Positions 44,447 to 52,281 of a stretch of DNA of 64,000 nt are shown in pieces. The stretch covers positions 1 through 64,000 of the forward strand of contig NZ_QUAK01000051.1 in the NCBI RefSeq assembly GCF_003429565.1. The letters run 5' to 3'. This stretch comes from Streptomyces triticagri (GTDB taxonomy: Bacteria > Actinomycetota > Actinomycetes > Streptomycetales > Streptomycetaceae). Position numbers and translations under genes: made by a program. Each line of letters opens with the position of its first letter. The first letter of the stretch is position 1. The notes under the pieces are model-generated. The model was not told where the DNA came from. It saw only the letters and a list, made by a program, of their open reading frames with translations, and searched no databases.

Positions 44447-44529
44447 GTCGATCCCACATTACGGCAGCGAAATCCGGTCCATATCCCGCTAGTACACACT
44501 GAGTTCACAGTCGATCCCACATCATGGGA
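44447..44529. promoter_or_regulatory. Candidate IclR operators: repeated 13-mer and inverted repeat
   Basis: gtcgatcccacat occurs at 44447-44459 and 44510-44522, exactly 63 bp apart (six helical turns). The second copy continues into an inverted repeat tccca-catca-tggga (44515-44529). The pair lies between the IclR gene and the leader peptide of the organosulfur operon. Confidence 0.7.
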
Positions 44530-44622
44530 AGATGCTTGCCGGGTTTCCGCGGCCGTGCCAGGCTGCGTCCATCGCCGCCGGCCGACGGTCGCCCGGTGTC
44601 GCAGGCCGAAGGGAGCAGCGCG

Positions 44623-44730
44623 TTGTCCGTCATCGTCTCCGTCGCGCTCGCGCCCGCGCCCCCTCCGTACGGGCTCACTCTGCGCCGCCACATCGACCTG
44701 GGCAGGGTCTGCAGCGCCTGCTGTCGCTGA
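44623..44730 (+). CDS. Cysteine-rich leader peptide of the organosulfur operon
   Basis: A 35-residue peptide starting at TTG 44623 with GGGAG seven bases upstream, ending LTLRRHIDLGRVCSACCR. The RRHIDL-RVCSA ending is the standard Streptomyces 'putative leader peptide' found before sulfur-assimilation genes. Three Cys codons within the last six residues, followed 22 bp later by a hairpin, suggest cysteine-sensitive attenuation: ribosome stalling when Cys-tRNA is low would favour expression of the downstream genes. A longer 68-residue frame from 44524 is possible but lacks a ribosome site. Confidence 0.8.
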   Translation: MSVIVSVALAPAPPPYGLTLRRHIDLGRVCSACCR

Positions 44731-44752
44731 TCCGCGAGCCTCCTCAGCGTTC

Positions 44753-44782
44753 TACGGCCCGCGCCCCGCTCGCGGGGCCGTA
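44753..44782 (+). terminator. Candidate attenuator hairpin after the leader peptide
   Basis: Inverted repeat tacggcccgcg / cgcggggccgta with a 7-base loop and one bulge, 22 bp downstream of the leader-peptide stop and 247 bp before the desulfinase-like gene. Placement fits a transcription attenuator. The remaining sequence to 45029 is C-rich and has no gene. Confidence 0.65.
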
Positions 44783-45029
44783 CACGTGACTGCGTCCGCG
44801 TGACCGCCGCCACCCGACCGGTCACGCCCGACCGATCGCCGCCCTCGCCCCACAGCCGCAGGCCCGGTACCGGCAGGACCGGGCGACACCCCCTGCGCCG
44901 GGACGAGCCCGCGACCGCCCCCCTGGATCCAACGGCCCCGCCGGACCCCGTCCCGCTCCGGCCCTGCGGCCACCGACCCGTGGGCCGCGCAGCCGAAGCC
45001 CACCCCCAACCCAACCCCCGGGAAGCCCC

Positions 45030-46127
45030 ATGCCGATCGCCCCCGCACCCCGCGACTCCGCACCCCGTACCACCCCCGCATCCCCCGAAACGCTCTGGTA
45101 CACCCGCTGTCCCGTCCCGACCGCGACCGGTATCGCCGCCGACCGGCACCTGCTCGCCGACGAGTTCGCCGCCGACGGCATCGCCGTACGATCCCTCCAG
45201 GACGTCGGCCCCGATGTGGACGCGGCCGTCCGCCGTACCCACTACACACACTCTCTGCCCGGACTCTTCCGCGAAGGCGGCAACGTGCCTGCTCTGTGGG
45301 CCCGTTCACGCGGGGAGCGGACCCGGCTCGTCGGTCTGACCTGGATCGAGGAGCGGCAGACGGTGCTCGTCGCCCCGGGCTCCGCAATACGCGGCGCCGG
45401 CGCCCTGCGCGGACGACGCCTCGCGATCCCGCGGCACGACCTGGACATCGACTTCTGGCAGGCCATGGCGCTGCGCGGCTTCGAGGGGGCGCTCGCCTCC
45501 GCCGGGCTCGGCCTCGAGGACGCCGTGCGGGTCGACGTGCCGGCCGGCCGGCGCACCGGCCAGTGGACGGCCGAACTGGATGCCCTGCGCCGCGGCGAGG
45601 TCGACGCGGTCTACGTGAAGGGTGCCCTGGCCGTCGAGGCGGCCCGCGACGCCGGCGCCGAGGTGGCCGTCGAGCTCGACCTGCTCCCCGACCCCGTACA
45701 CCGCGTGAACAACGGGACGCCCCGCCCCATCACCGTCCACCAGGACCTGCTCGACGAACGCCCCGATCTCGTCGACCGCTTCCTCGCGGTGCTGCTGCGC
45801 GCGGCCGACTGGGCCGCGGACCGCCCGGACGAGGTCAACCGCATCCTCGGCGCCGAGACCGGAGCCGGTTCGGCCGGTGTGCTCGCCGCCTACCGTCCCG
45901 GTACCCATCGCACGCTGCACCCCGGTCTCGCGCCGGACCGGATCGCCCTGCTCGCCCGCCAGGAGGCGGCGCTGCGCGCCCACGGCTTCCTGCCCGAGCC
46001 GGTCGACGTGCACGAGTGGGTGGATCCCGGGCCGCTGAGCCGGGCGGCCGCGTCCCGGCTGCAGGACGCCGGAACTCCCGGCCGGCCTCTGCTCCATCCC
46101 CTGACCCCGCCCCGCCAGGACACCTGA
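45030..46127 (+). CDS. DszB-like sulfinate desulfinase (binding-protein fold)
   Basis: A 365-residue protein from ATG 45030 with no signal peptide, so it is cytoplasmic. It has the periplasmic-binding-protein fold shared by SsuA and by 2-(2'-hydroxyphenyl)benzenesulfinate desulfinase DszB. The DszB catalytic residues, Cys in NCPVP, His in VHF and Arg in TRFGG, appear to be matched: Cys in YTRCPVPTATG (residue ~27), His in RTHYTH and Arg in GLFREGGNVPALW at the same spacing. Later parts also match (TRLVGLTWIEERQTVLV, RRGEVDAVYVKGALAVEAA, RPDLVDRFLAVLLRAADWA). It would cleave a C-S bond of a sulfinate to release sulfite. A generic binding-protein label would miss this. Confidence 0.8.
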   Translation: MPIAPAPRDSAPRTTPASPETLWYTRCPVPTATGIAADRHLLADEFAADGIAVRSLQDVGPDVDAAVRRTHYTHSLPGLFREGGNVPALWARSRGERTRLVGLTWIEERQTVLVAPGSAIRGAGALRGRRLAIPRHDLDIDFWQAMALRGFEGALASAGLGLEDAVRVDVPAGRRTGQWTAELDALRRGEVDAVYVKGALAVEAARDAGAEVAVELDLLPDPVHRVNNGTPRPITVHQDLLDERPDLVDRFLAVLLRAADWAADRPDEVNRILGAETGAGSAGVLAAYRPGTHRTLHPGLAPDRIALLARQEAALRAHGFLPEPVDVHEWVDPGPLSRAAASRLQDAGTPGRPLLHPLTPPRQDT

Positions 46128-46135
46128 GGACTCCC

Positions 46136-47158
46136 ATGCGCATCCCCAACATCCCCGTACGCGCTCCCCGTACCGCGGTCGCCGCCCTCGCGTCCGTCGC
46201 CGCGCTCGCCTCCCTGACCGCCTGCGGGACCTCGGCGGCCGACTCGTCCTCCGGCGCGGACGGCAAGCAGGTCACGGTACGCATCCCCGATCCCGGAAAC
46301 GCAGGGGTGCTCGCCGTCGGCAAGAAGGACGGATCGCTCGACAAGGCACTCGGCAAGGTGAACGCCAAGGTCGCCTGGACGGGCAGCGCGGGCCCCTTCG
46401 AACCGGCCGCGCAGGCCATGAACGCCGACCAGCTCGACATCGCCACCGGATCCATCACCTCCGGCATCACCTCGCTGGTCCAGACACCCGGCTTCAAGTT
46501 CTTCACCGCCACCGCGCCCGACGGCGCGGGCGAGGGCATCCTGGCCCGCAAGGGCTCCGGCATCGACTCGGTGAAGGACCTGGTCGGCCGCAAGGTCGCG
46601 GTCAACAAGGGCGGCACCGGCGAGTACCTGCTCCTGAAGGCCCTGGCCGAGGAGGGCATCCCCGCCGGCAAGGTGGAGCGCGTGTACCTGCGGCCCGACC
46701 AGACCGCGTCCGTCTTCAACACCGGGAAGGTCGACGCCTGGGCGGTCTGGGCCGCCTACTCGGTGGCCGAACTCGGCACCGGCAAGGCACACTTCGTCAC
46801 CGACGGCAAGTCGGTCGGCTCGGACAACTACAGCCTCACCGCCGTGCGCACCGAGTTCGCGAAGCAGCACCCCGAGGTCGTCAAGGCCCTCTACCGATAT
46901 CTGCACGCGGCCAGCATCAAGCAGAAGAAGGACCCGGCGGCCTATCTGAACGTCAACACCGACGCCGGCCCGCAGGCACTCACCGGCAAGGCCAAGTCCG
47001 TACAGATCGACTTCACCCGGCGGGGCGGCACCGTCGAGCCGATCACCGGCAAGGACATCGCACGCTTCGAGGAGGCGGCCGAGTTCTACGCCGAGCAGAA
47101 GGTCACCAGGACCGAGGTCGCCGTCGCCGATCACGTCCTCGACATCGGGAAGCTCTGA
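46136..47158 (+). CDS. ssuA: Aliphatic sulfonate/organosulfur ABC transporter substrate-binding lipoprotein
   Basis: A 340-residue lipoprotein from ATG 46136 with signal AVAALASVAALASLTACGTS (TAC lipobox). The mature domain has NAGVLAVGKKDGSLDKALGK, AQAMNADQLDIATGSITSGI, EGILARKGSGIDSVKDLVGR, KVAVNKGGTGEYLLLKALAE, PDQTASVFNTGKVDAWAVWA. This is the SsuA/TauA/NMT1 type that captures sulfonates outside the membrane. It begins 8 bp after the desulfinase-like gene and its stop overlaps the permease start (TGATG), so it is the binding component of this transporter. Confidence 0.9.
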   Translation: MRIPNIPVRAPRTAVAALASVAALASLTACGTSAADSSSGADGKQVTVRIPDPGNAGVLAVGKKDGSLDKALGKVNAKVAWTGSAGPFEPAAQAMNADQLDIATGSITSGITSLVQTPGFKFFTATAPDGAGEGILARKGSGIDSVKDLVGRKVAVNKGGTGEYLLLKALAEEGIPAGKVERVYLRPDQTASVFNTGKVDAWAVWAAYSVAELGTGKAHFVTDGKSVGSDNYSLTAVRTEFAKQHPEVVKALYRYLHAASIKQKKDPAAYLNVNTDAGPQALTGKAKSVQIDFTRRGGTVEPITGKDIARFEEAAEFYAEQKVTRTEVAVADHVLDIGKL

Positions 47159-48039
47159 TGGCGGCGACCCGACTCCCGTACCGGGAAGGGCACAAGGCGC
47201 AAGGGCCCGCTGCGGACACCGCCGGCCTGGTTGCCCCGCGTCCGCCCGCCCACAGGGCCCGTTCCCGTACGTACGCCGTGACCGTGCGCGCCCTCGGTCC
47301 GCTGGCACTGCTCGCCCTGTGGTGGGTGGCGTCGGCGACCGGGGTGCTCACTCCCGATGTGCTGGCCTCGCCGGCCGACGTGGTACGGGCCACCGGCGAG
47401 CTGTGGGGCAACGGCCAGCTGCCCGACGCGCTCGCCACCTCGCTGACCCGCTCCGGGATCGGCCTGCTCATCGGCCTCGCCGCCGGCCTAACCCTCGGCG
47501 TCGTCACCGGCTTCACGCGGCTCGGCGACGAGCTGCTCGACTCCTCGCTGCAGACCCTGCGGACCATCCCGTTCCTGGCGCTCGTCCCGCTGTTCATGGT
47601 CTGGTTCGGCATCAACGAGATCGCGAAGATCCTGCTGATCGCGGTCGCCACCACCTTCCCGATGTACGTCTCCACGGCCGGCGGCGTCCGCAACACCGAC
47701 CGCAAACTGGTCGAGGCGATGCGCAGCTTCGGGGTCGGCCGGATCGGCATCGTGCGCGAGGTCGTGCTGCCGGGTGCGCTGCCTTCGCTGCTCGCCGGTC
47801 TGCGCCTTTCGATGACGTTGAGCGTGATCGCGCTGATCGCCGCCGAGGAGATCAACGCCACCGCGGGGATCGGCTACCTGATGTCCCAGGCACAGAGTTA
47901 CGCCCGCACCGACATCCTCGCCGTCTGCATCCTGGTGTACGGGCTGCTCGGCCTGGCGGCCGACGGGATCGTGCGGTTCCTGGAACGGGTGCTGATGCCG
48001 TGGCGCTCAGCGGGTCCCGGAGCGGGGGCGGGCCGATGA
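47158..48039 (+). CDS. ssuC: Sulfonate ABC transporter permease
   Basis: A 293-residue membrane protein with about six helices (ALGPLALLALWWVASATGVL, SGIGLLIGLAAGLTLGVVTG, IPFLALVPLFMVWFGINEIA, ILVYGLLGLAADGIVRFLER). The EAA cytoplasmic loop is EAMRSFGVGRIGIVREVVLP, followed by GALPSLLAGLRLSMTLSVIA. The ~45-residue N-terminal cytoplasmic extension is rich in Arg/Pro. ATG overlaps the upstream stop and its own stop overlaps the ATPase start, a tight operon. Confidence 0.93.
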   Translation: MAATRLPYREGHKAQGPAADTAGLVAPRPPAHRARSRTYAVTVRALGPLALLALWWVASATGVLTPDVLASPADVVRATGELWGNGQLPDALATSLTRSGIGLLIGLAAGLTLGVVTGFTRLGDELLDSSLQTLRTIPFLALVPLFMVWFGINEIAKILLIAVATTFPMYVSTAGGVRNTDRKLVEAMRSFGVGRIGIVREVVLPGALPSLLAGLRLSMTLSVIALIAAEEINATAGIGYLMSQAQSYARTDILAVCILVYGLLGLAADGIVRFLERVLMPWRSAGPGAGAGR

Positions 48040-48824
48040 GTACCGCCGTACAAGTACGGGGTCTGCGCAGGGTGTTCGGGGAGCGGGCCGTGCTGGACGG
48101 GCTCGATCTGACCATCCGCAGGGGCGAGTTCGTGGCGCTGCTCGGGGCCAGTGGCAGCGGGAAGACGACGCTGCTGCGGATTCTCGGTGCGCTCGACGGT
48201 GCCGACGGGGGAGAGGTGCTCGTCCCGGAGGCGCGCACCATCGTCTTCCAGGAGCCGCGGCTCGTGCCCTCCAAGCGGGTGCTCGCCAATGTGACCGTCG
48301 CCCTGCCGCGCGGCCGGGCCGGGCACGGCCGCAGGGCGCTCGCCGAGGTGGGTCTCGAGCGGCACGCGGACGCCTGGCCGGCCACCCTGTCGGGGGGTGA
48401 GGCACAGCGTGTCGCGCTCGCCCGCGCGCTGGTGCGGGAGCCCGAACTACTGCTCCTCGACGAGCCGTTCGCCGCACTCGACGCACTGACGCGCCTGCGC
48501 ATGCAGGACCTGGTGGGTGAGCTGTGCCGGGCGCATCGGCCTGCCGTACTGCTGGTCACGCACGACGTGGAGGAGGCCGTACGGCTCGCCGACCGGGTGT
48601 GCGTGCTGCGCGACGGCCGCCTCGTCACCGACGAGCGCGTCACCGTGCCCCGGCCGCGCGATCCCGGGGACCCGGACTTCGCCGCGCTGCGCAGACGACT
48701 GCTCGGCGACCTGGGGGTGGAGGTCGCTGCTCCACCTGTAGAACCTGCTCGATCCGCAGCAGCACCCGCAGCCTCCGCCGAACCCGCAGAACCCGCCGAA
48801 CCCCTCGAATCCGGAGTGATCTGA
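48036..48824 (+). CDS. ssuB: Sulfonate ABC transporter ATP-binding protein
   Basis: A 262-residue ABC ATPase from ATG 48036 (overlaps the permease stop). Walker A is LLGASGSGKTTLLRIL, Q-loop IVFQEPRLVPSKRVLANV, signature LSGGEAQRVALARALV, Walker B ELLLLDEPFAALD, and the switch His LLVTHDVEEAVRLADRVCVL. The C-terminal ~35 residues are a low-complexity Pro/Ala/Glu tail (PAASAEPAEPAEPLESGV). It powers the SsuA/SsuC pair. Confidence 0.94.
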   Translation: MSTAVQVRGLRRVFGERAVLDGLDLTIRRGEFVALLGASGSGKTTLLRILGALDGADGGEVLVPEARTIVFQEPRLVPSKRVLANVTVALPRGRAGHGRRALAEVGLERHADAWPATLSGGEAQRVALARALVREPELLLLDEPFAALDALTRLRMQDLVGELCRAHRPAVLLVTHDVEEAVRLADRVCVLRDGRLVTDERVTVPRPRDPGDPDFAALRRRLLGDLGVEVAAPPVEPARSAAAPAASAEPAEPAEPLESGVI

Positions 48825-49700
48825 ATGACCGTCACCATCGGTGTGCACCACAGCAACCCGACCCTCTCCCACCTCTCCCACCTCGACTTCGCCGCCGAAG
48901 AACTCGCCACCGTCGGCGAGACGGCCGCCTTCCACCCGTACACCAACGGCGTCCGCACCGGCGAGCTGCTCAGCCAGGGCGTCATCGACTTCGGGGGCAC
49001 CGGCTCGACCCCGCCCGTCACCGCGCAGGCGGCCGGTCACGACCTCGTGTACACCGCGGTCTCGGCGCCGCGCCCCGACCACGGCGCCCTCCTCGTCGCC
49101 GAGGGCGGTCCCGTGCGTACCGTCGCCGACCTCAAGGGCGCCACCGTGCACCTGGCGATCGGCTCCTGGCAGACGCATCTGATCGCCAAGGCCCTGGACG
49201 ACGCCGGACTCTCCTACGCCTCCGACATCACCGCCGTCCGCAGCGACGCGGGCAGCGAACAGCTGCTGCGCGAGGGCGAGATCGCCGCCTGGGTCGCGCA
49301 GGGGCCGCAACTGGCGGCCGCGCGCCGGGCCGGCGGGCTGCGGGTCCTGGTGCCCACCGGTGAGGTGATCAGCGACCGCTCGGTGTTCTTCACCCGCCGT
49401 GACCTGGCCGAACAGCGGCCCGATGTCGTCGAGGCGCTCACCCGGGCGCTGGCCCGCGCCGACGCCTGGGCTGCCGAACACACCCGAGAGGCAGCACAGT
49501 TGGCAGCCGATCACCAGCTCGGCACGGTCGACGACTGGGAGGAGGCGCTGCGGGCCCTGCCGTGGCGCATCGAGGAGGTCGACGCGGAGTTCCTCGCCGA
49601 GCAGCAGGAGGCGGCCGACATATTCGTCCGCACCGGCTTCATCGACCGCCCGGTGACCGTGGCGCATGCGGTCGCGCAGTCCGCCGCCGCGAAGGGCTGA
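48825..49700 (+). CDS. Cytosolic substrate-binding-protein homologue (SsuA/NMT1 fold)
   Basis: A 291-residue protein whose ATG follows the ATPase stop directly. It has the SsuA/NMT1-like binding-protein fold (FHPYTNGVRTGELLSQGVID, FGGTGSTPPVTAQAAGHDLV, GPVRTVADLKGATVHLAIGS, LLREGEIAAWVAQGPQLAAA, RPDVVEALTRALARADAWAA) but no signal peptide or lipobox. It contains no cysteine, so it is not a DszB-type desulfinase by the same mechanism. It may be a cytoplasmic ligand sensor, carrier or a degenerate partner of the desulfinase, or a binding protein that is exported by another route. Confidence 0.8.
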   Translation: MTVTIGVHHSNPTLSHLSHLDFAAEELATVGETAAFHPYTNGVRTGELLSQGVIDFGGTGSTPPVTAQAAGHDLVYTAVSAPRPDHGALLVAEGGPVRTVADLKGATVHLAIGSWQTHLIAKALDDAGLSYASDITAVRSDAGSEQLLREGEIAAWVAQGPQLAAARRAGGLRVLVPTGEVISDRSVFFTRRDLAEQRPDVVEALTRALARADAWAAEHTREAAQLAADHQLGTVDDWEEALRALPWRIEEVDAEFLAEQQEAADIFVRTGFIDRPVTVAHAVAQSAAAKG

Positions 49701-49712
49701 GGGAGGACGGAC

Positions 49713-50798
49713 ATGGCTTCCGAATTCCTCTGGTACATCATTCCGCGCGAGGGCGCCTATCCCTGGGAGCCGGCCGGACGCAGACCCGTCGACCTGGGCT
49801 ATCTCCAGCAACTCGCCGGTTCCGTCGAGCGCCTGGGCTTCACCGGCGCGCTCCTCGCCACCGATCTCTACGACGTGTGGCCGCTCGGCAGCGCGCTCGC
49901 AGCGTCCACCAGCACCCGCTTCAAGCCGCTCCTCGCCGTCCACCCGGGCCTGATCTCGCCGACGCTGCTGGCCAAGATGGCGCTGAGCTTCGACACCCTC
50001 TTCGGTGGCCGCCTGCGGTTCAACGTGGTCAACGGCTCGACCCGCACCCTGCGCGAGTACGGCCTCCAGGTCGAGCACGACCGACGCTACGAACTCAGCG
50101 CCGAGTACTGGTCGATCGTGAAGCGGCTCACAGCCGGTGAAGTCTTCGACCACAAGGGCGAGTTCTACGACCTCAAGGACGCCGGGGCCTCCTTCCGCGA
50201 CCTGAGGCCGGTGCAGGAGCCGCACATCCCGCTCTGGTTCGGCGGCTCCTCAGCCCCCGGCATCGAGATGGCGGCGGAACACGTCGACGTGTATCTGACC
50301 TGGGGCGAACCCCCGCACCTGCTCAAGGAGAAGCTCGACCGGGTCCGCGATCGGGCAGCCGCGTACGGTCGCACCCTGCGCGTCGGCCTGCGGCTCCACC
50401 TGATCGTCCGCGACACCGAGGAGGAGGCCTGGGGGGCGGCCGATCGACTGCTCGACGTCACCAGCCACGAGACGTACGCCCGGCAGCTCGGCGAGCGGGC
50501 GGACGAGGACGGGGTCGGCTGGCAGCGGCAGTTCCGCCAGCACGGCGGCAAGGTGCCCGCGCACGCCCGGGAACTGGAGGAGCATCCCAATCTGTGGCCC
50601 GGGATGAGCTTGTTCCGGCCGGGCCCCGGCACGGCCGTCGTCGGCTCCACCGCCCAGGTCGTCGAACGCCTCGCGGAGTACCAGGACTTGGGCGTGGACA
50701 CCTTCATCCTGTCCGGCAATCCACTCCTGGAGGAGGCGCACCGAGTGGCCGAGACGGTACTGCCCGCGCTCAGGTCGCGGGACCGCGCAGTGCGTTGA
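49713..50798 (+). CDS. ssuD: FMNH2-dependent alkanesulfonate-type monooxygenase (SsuD/LLM family)
   Basis: A 361-residue luciferase-like monooxygenase from ATG 49713: FLWYIIPREGAYPWEPAGRR, VERLGFTGALLATDLYDVWP, FKPLLAVHPGLISPTLLAKM, FDTLFGGRLRFNVVNGSTRT, IPLWFGGSSAPGIEMAAEHV and VVERLAEYQDLGVDTFILSG then NPLLEEAHR, the last being typical of SsuD. These enzymes use reduced FMN and O2 to break C-S bonds of sulfonates, releasing sulfite. No flavin reductase gene is in the cluster, so FMNH2 must come from elsewhere. The 3' end overlaps otsA by 29 bp, convergently. Confidence 0.88.
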   Translation: MASEFLWYIIPREGAYPWEPAGRRPVDLGYLQQLAGSVERLGFTGALLATDLYDVWPLGSALAASTSTRFKPLLAVHPGLISPTLLAKMALSFDTLFGGRLRFNVVNGSTRTLREYGLQVEHDRRYELSAEYWSIVKRLTAGEVFDHKGEFYDLKDAGASFRDLRPVQEPHIPLWFGGSSAPGIEMAAEHVDVYLTWGEPPHLLKEKLDRVRDRAAAYGRTLRVGLRLHLIVRDTEEEAWGAADRLLDVTSHETYARQLGERADEDGVGWQRQFRQHGGKVPAHARELEEHPNLWPGMSLFRPGPGTAVVGSTAQVVERLAEYQDLGVDTFILSGNPLLEEAHRVAETVLPALRSRDRAVR

Positions 50799-52176
50799 GC
50801 TGGTCCAGGAACCAGCGCTGCGGAGGCAGGGACGTCGCCGCGGCCGCGAGGCGTTCGGTGCGGGCCGTGCGCTCCGCGGCCGGCATCGAGAGGGCCTGGT
50901 GGAGGGCCTCGGCCGTGGCGGAGATGTCGTACGGATTGACCATGAGCGCGTCGTCCGAGAGCTCCGCCGCGGCGCCGGCCTCCCGGGACAGGACCAGGGC
51001 GCAGCCGTCGTCGGAGAGCACCGGGACCTCCTTCGCGACCAGGTTCATGCCGTCCCGGACCGGATTGACCAGGGCGACGTCCGCGATGCGGTACGAGGCC
51101 AGGGAGCGGGCGAAGTCGTCCTCCAGATGCAGCACCACCGGGGTCCAACCGGGTGTCCCGTACGTGGAGTTGATCTCATCGGCGACCCGGGAGACCTCGG
51201 TCATGTAGTCGCGGTAGACGGCCAGGTCCTGGCGGGACGGGTAGGCGAAGGCGAGGTGCACGACGCGCTCGCGCCACTCGGGGCGGGTCTCCAGGAGGAG
51301 CCGGTACGCCTGGAGGCCGCGGACGATGTTCTTGGAGAGTTCGGTGCGGTCGACGCGGACGACGGTGCGCCGGTCGGGGCCGCCGATCTGCTCGCGCAGG
51401 GCGGCGATCCGCTCGTCGACGTCGGGGCGGTGTGCGCGCTCGCGCAGGAAGCCGGCGTCCGCGCCGAGCCCGTGCACTCCGGTCTCGGTGCCGTCGAGCG
51501 CGTCCGGGCCCAGCAGGTCCGTACAGCAGGCGGTGAAGGCATCGGCCCAGCGGCGGGTCAGGAAGCCGAGCCGGTCCGCGCCGAGCATGCCCCGCAGGAG
51601 CTGCCGCGCCACGTCGTCGGGGAGCAGCCGGAAGTAGTCGGTGGGCGCCCACGGGGTGTGCGAGAAGTGGCCGATCCTGAGATCGCCGCGGAGTTCGCGC
51701 AGCAGGCCGGGGACGAGCGAGAGGTGGTAGTCCTGCACGATCACCGCCGCACCCGGGGCGGCCTCGGCGGCCAGGGTCTCGGCGAACGCCTGGTTGTACG
51801 CCTCGTAGTGCGCCCACTGGCGGCGGAACTCCGGGCCGAACGACGGCTCCAGCGGCGTCTGGTAGAGCATGTGGTGCACGAACCACAGGACCGAGTTCGC
51901 GATGCCGTTGTACGCGTCGGCCTGCACCTCGGGGTCGATCGCGATCATCCGCACGCCGGGCTCGCCGACGCCGCGGGCCACGGCCTCGCGGTCGCCGTCG
52001 CCGAGCGCGGCGCACACCCACAGGGCGGCGGCGTCGGAGCCGATCGCGGAGAGTCCGGAGACGAGTCCACCCCCGCCGCGCTTTGCTTCCAGCGTGCGGG
52101 GGTGGGTGTCGGTGAGCCGGTACGAGACGGGGCCCCGGTTCGACGCTACGAGCAGCTTCGCTGCTTGATCGGACAT
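50770..52176 (-). CDS. otsA: Trehalose-6-phosphate synthase
   Basis: A 468-residue GT20 glycosyltransferase from ATG 52176. Signatures: LLVASNRGPVSYR at the N-terminus, GGGGLVSGLSAIGSDAAALW, VIVQDYHLSLVPGLLRELRG, GHFSHTPWAPTDYFRLLPDD, VRVDRTELSKNIVRGLQAYR, HLAFAYPSRQDLAVYRDYM and VNPVRDGMNLVAKEV near the C-terminus. It joins UDP- or GDP-glucose to glucose-6-P; OtsB at 42666 completes trehalose. The two genes are convergent in orientation and separated by the organosulfur module. gpgS nearby suggests a compatible-solute neighbourhood. Confidence 0.93.
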   Translation of the reverse strand: MSDQAAKLLVASNRGPVSYRLTDTHPRTLEAKRGGGGLVSGLSAIGSDAAALWVCAALGDGDREAVARGVGEPGVRMIAIDPEVQADAYNGIANSVLWFVHHMLYQTPLEPSFGPEFRRQWAHYEAYNQAFAETLAAEAAPGAAVIVQDYHLSLVPGLLRELRGDLRIGHFSHTPWAPTDYFRLLPDDVARQLLRGMLGADRLGFLTRRWADAFTACCTDLLGPDALDGTETGVHGLGADAGFLRERAHRPDVDERIAALREQIGGPDRRTVVRVDRTELSKNIVRGLQAYRLLLETRPEWRERVVHLAFAYPSRQDLAVYRDYMTEVSRVADEINSTYGTPGWTPVVLHLEDDFARSLASYRIADVALVNPVRDGMNLVAKEVPVLSDDGCALVLSREAGAAAELSDDALMVNPYDISATAEALHQALSMPAAERTARTERLAAAATSLPPQRWFLDQLNALRGPAT

Positions 52177-52258
52177 GTGGCGTTACCTAGCCGGTGCGGG
52201 CCGGGTGCAAACGTCCGTTCGCGTCGATCTCCGGTTCCAGGCATCGGCCTGGCGGCCT

Positions 52259-52281
52259 CGTCCTCAATCGCCGGACGGGCT
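52259..52281. repeat. Single intergenic repeat unit
   Basis: cgtcctcaatcgccggacgg then gct, the same unit as in 42055-42332 and 39552-39604. It abuts the stop codon of the LAATG protein gene. Confidence 0.85.

Noticed and set aside
44524..44730. 68-residue gene ending in the leader peptide
   Set aside because: The ATG at 44524 overlaps the candidate operator and lacks a ribosome site; the TTG at 44623 has a well-placed GGGAG and gives the usual leader length.
45030..46127. Plain sulfonate ABC substrate-binding protein
   Set aside because: There is no signal peptide, a separate lipoprotein SsuA follows, and the DszB Cys/His/Arg pattern is present, so an enzyme is more likely.
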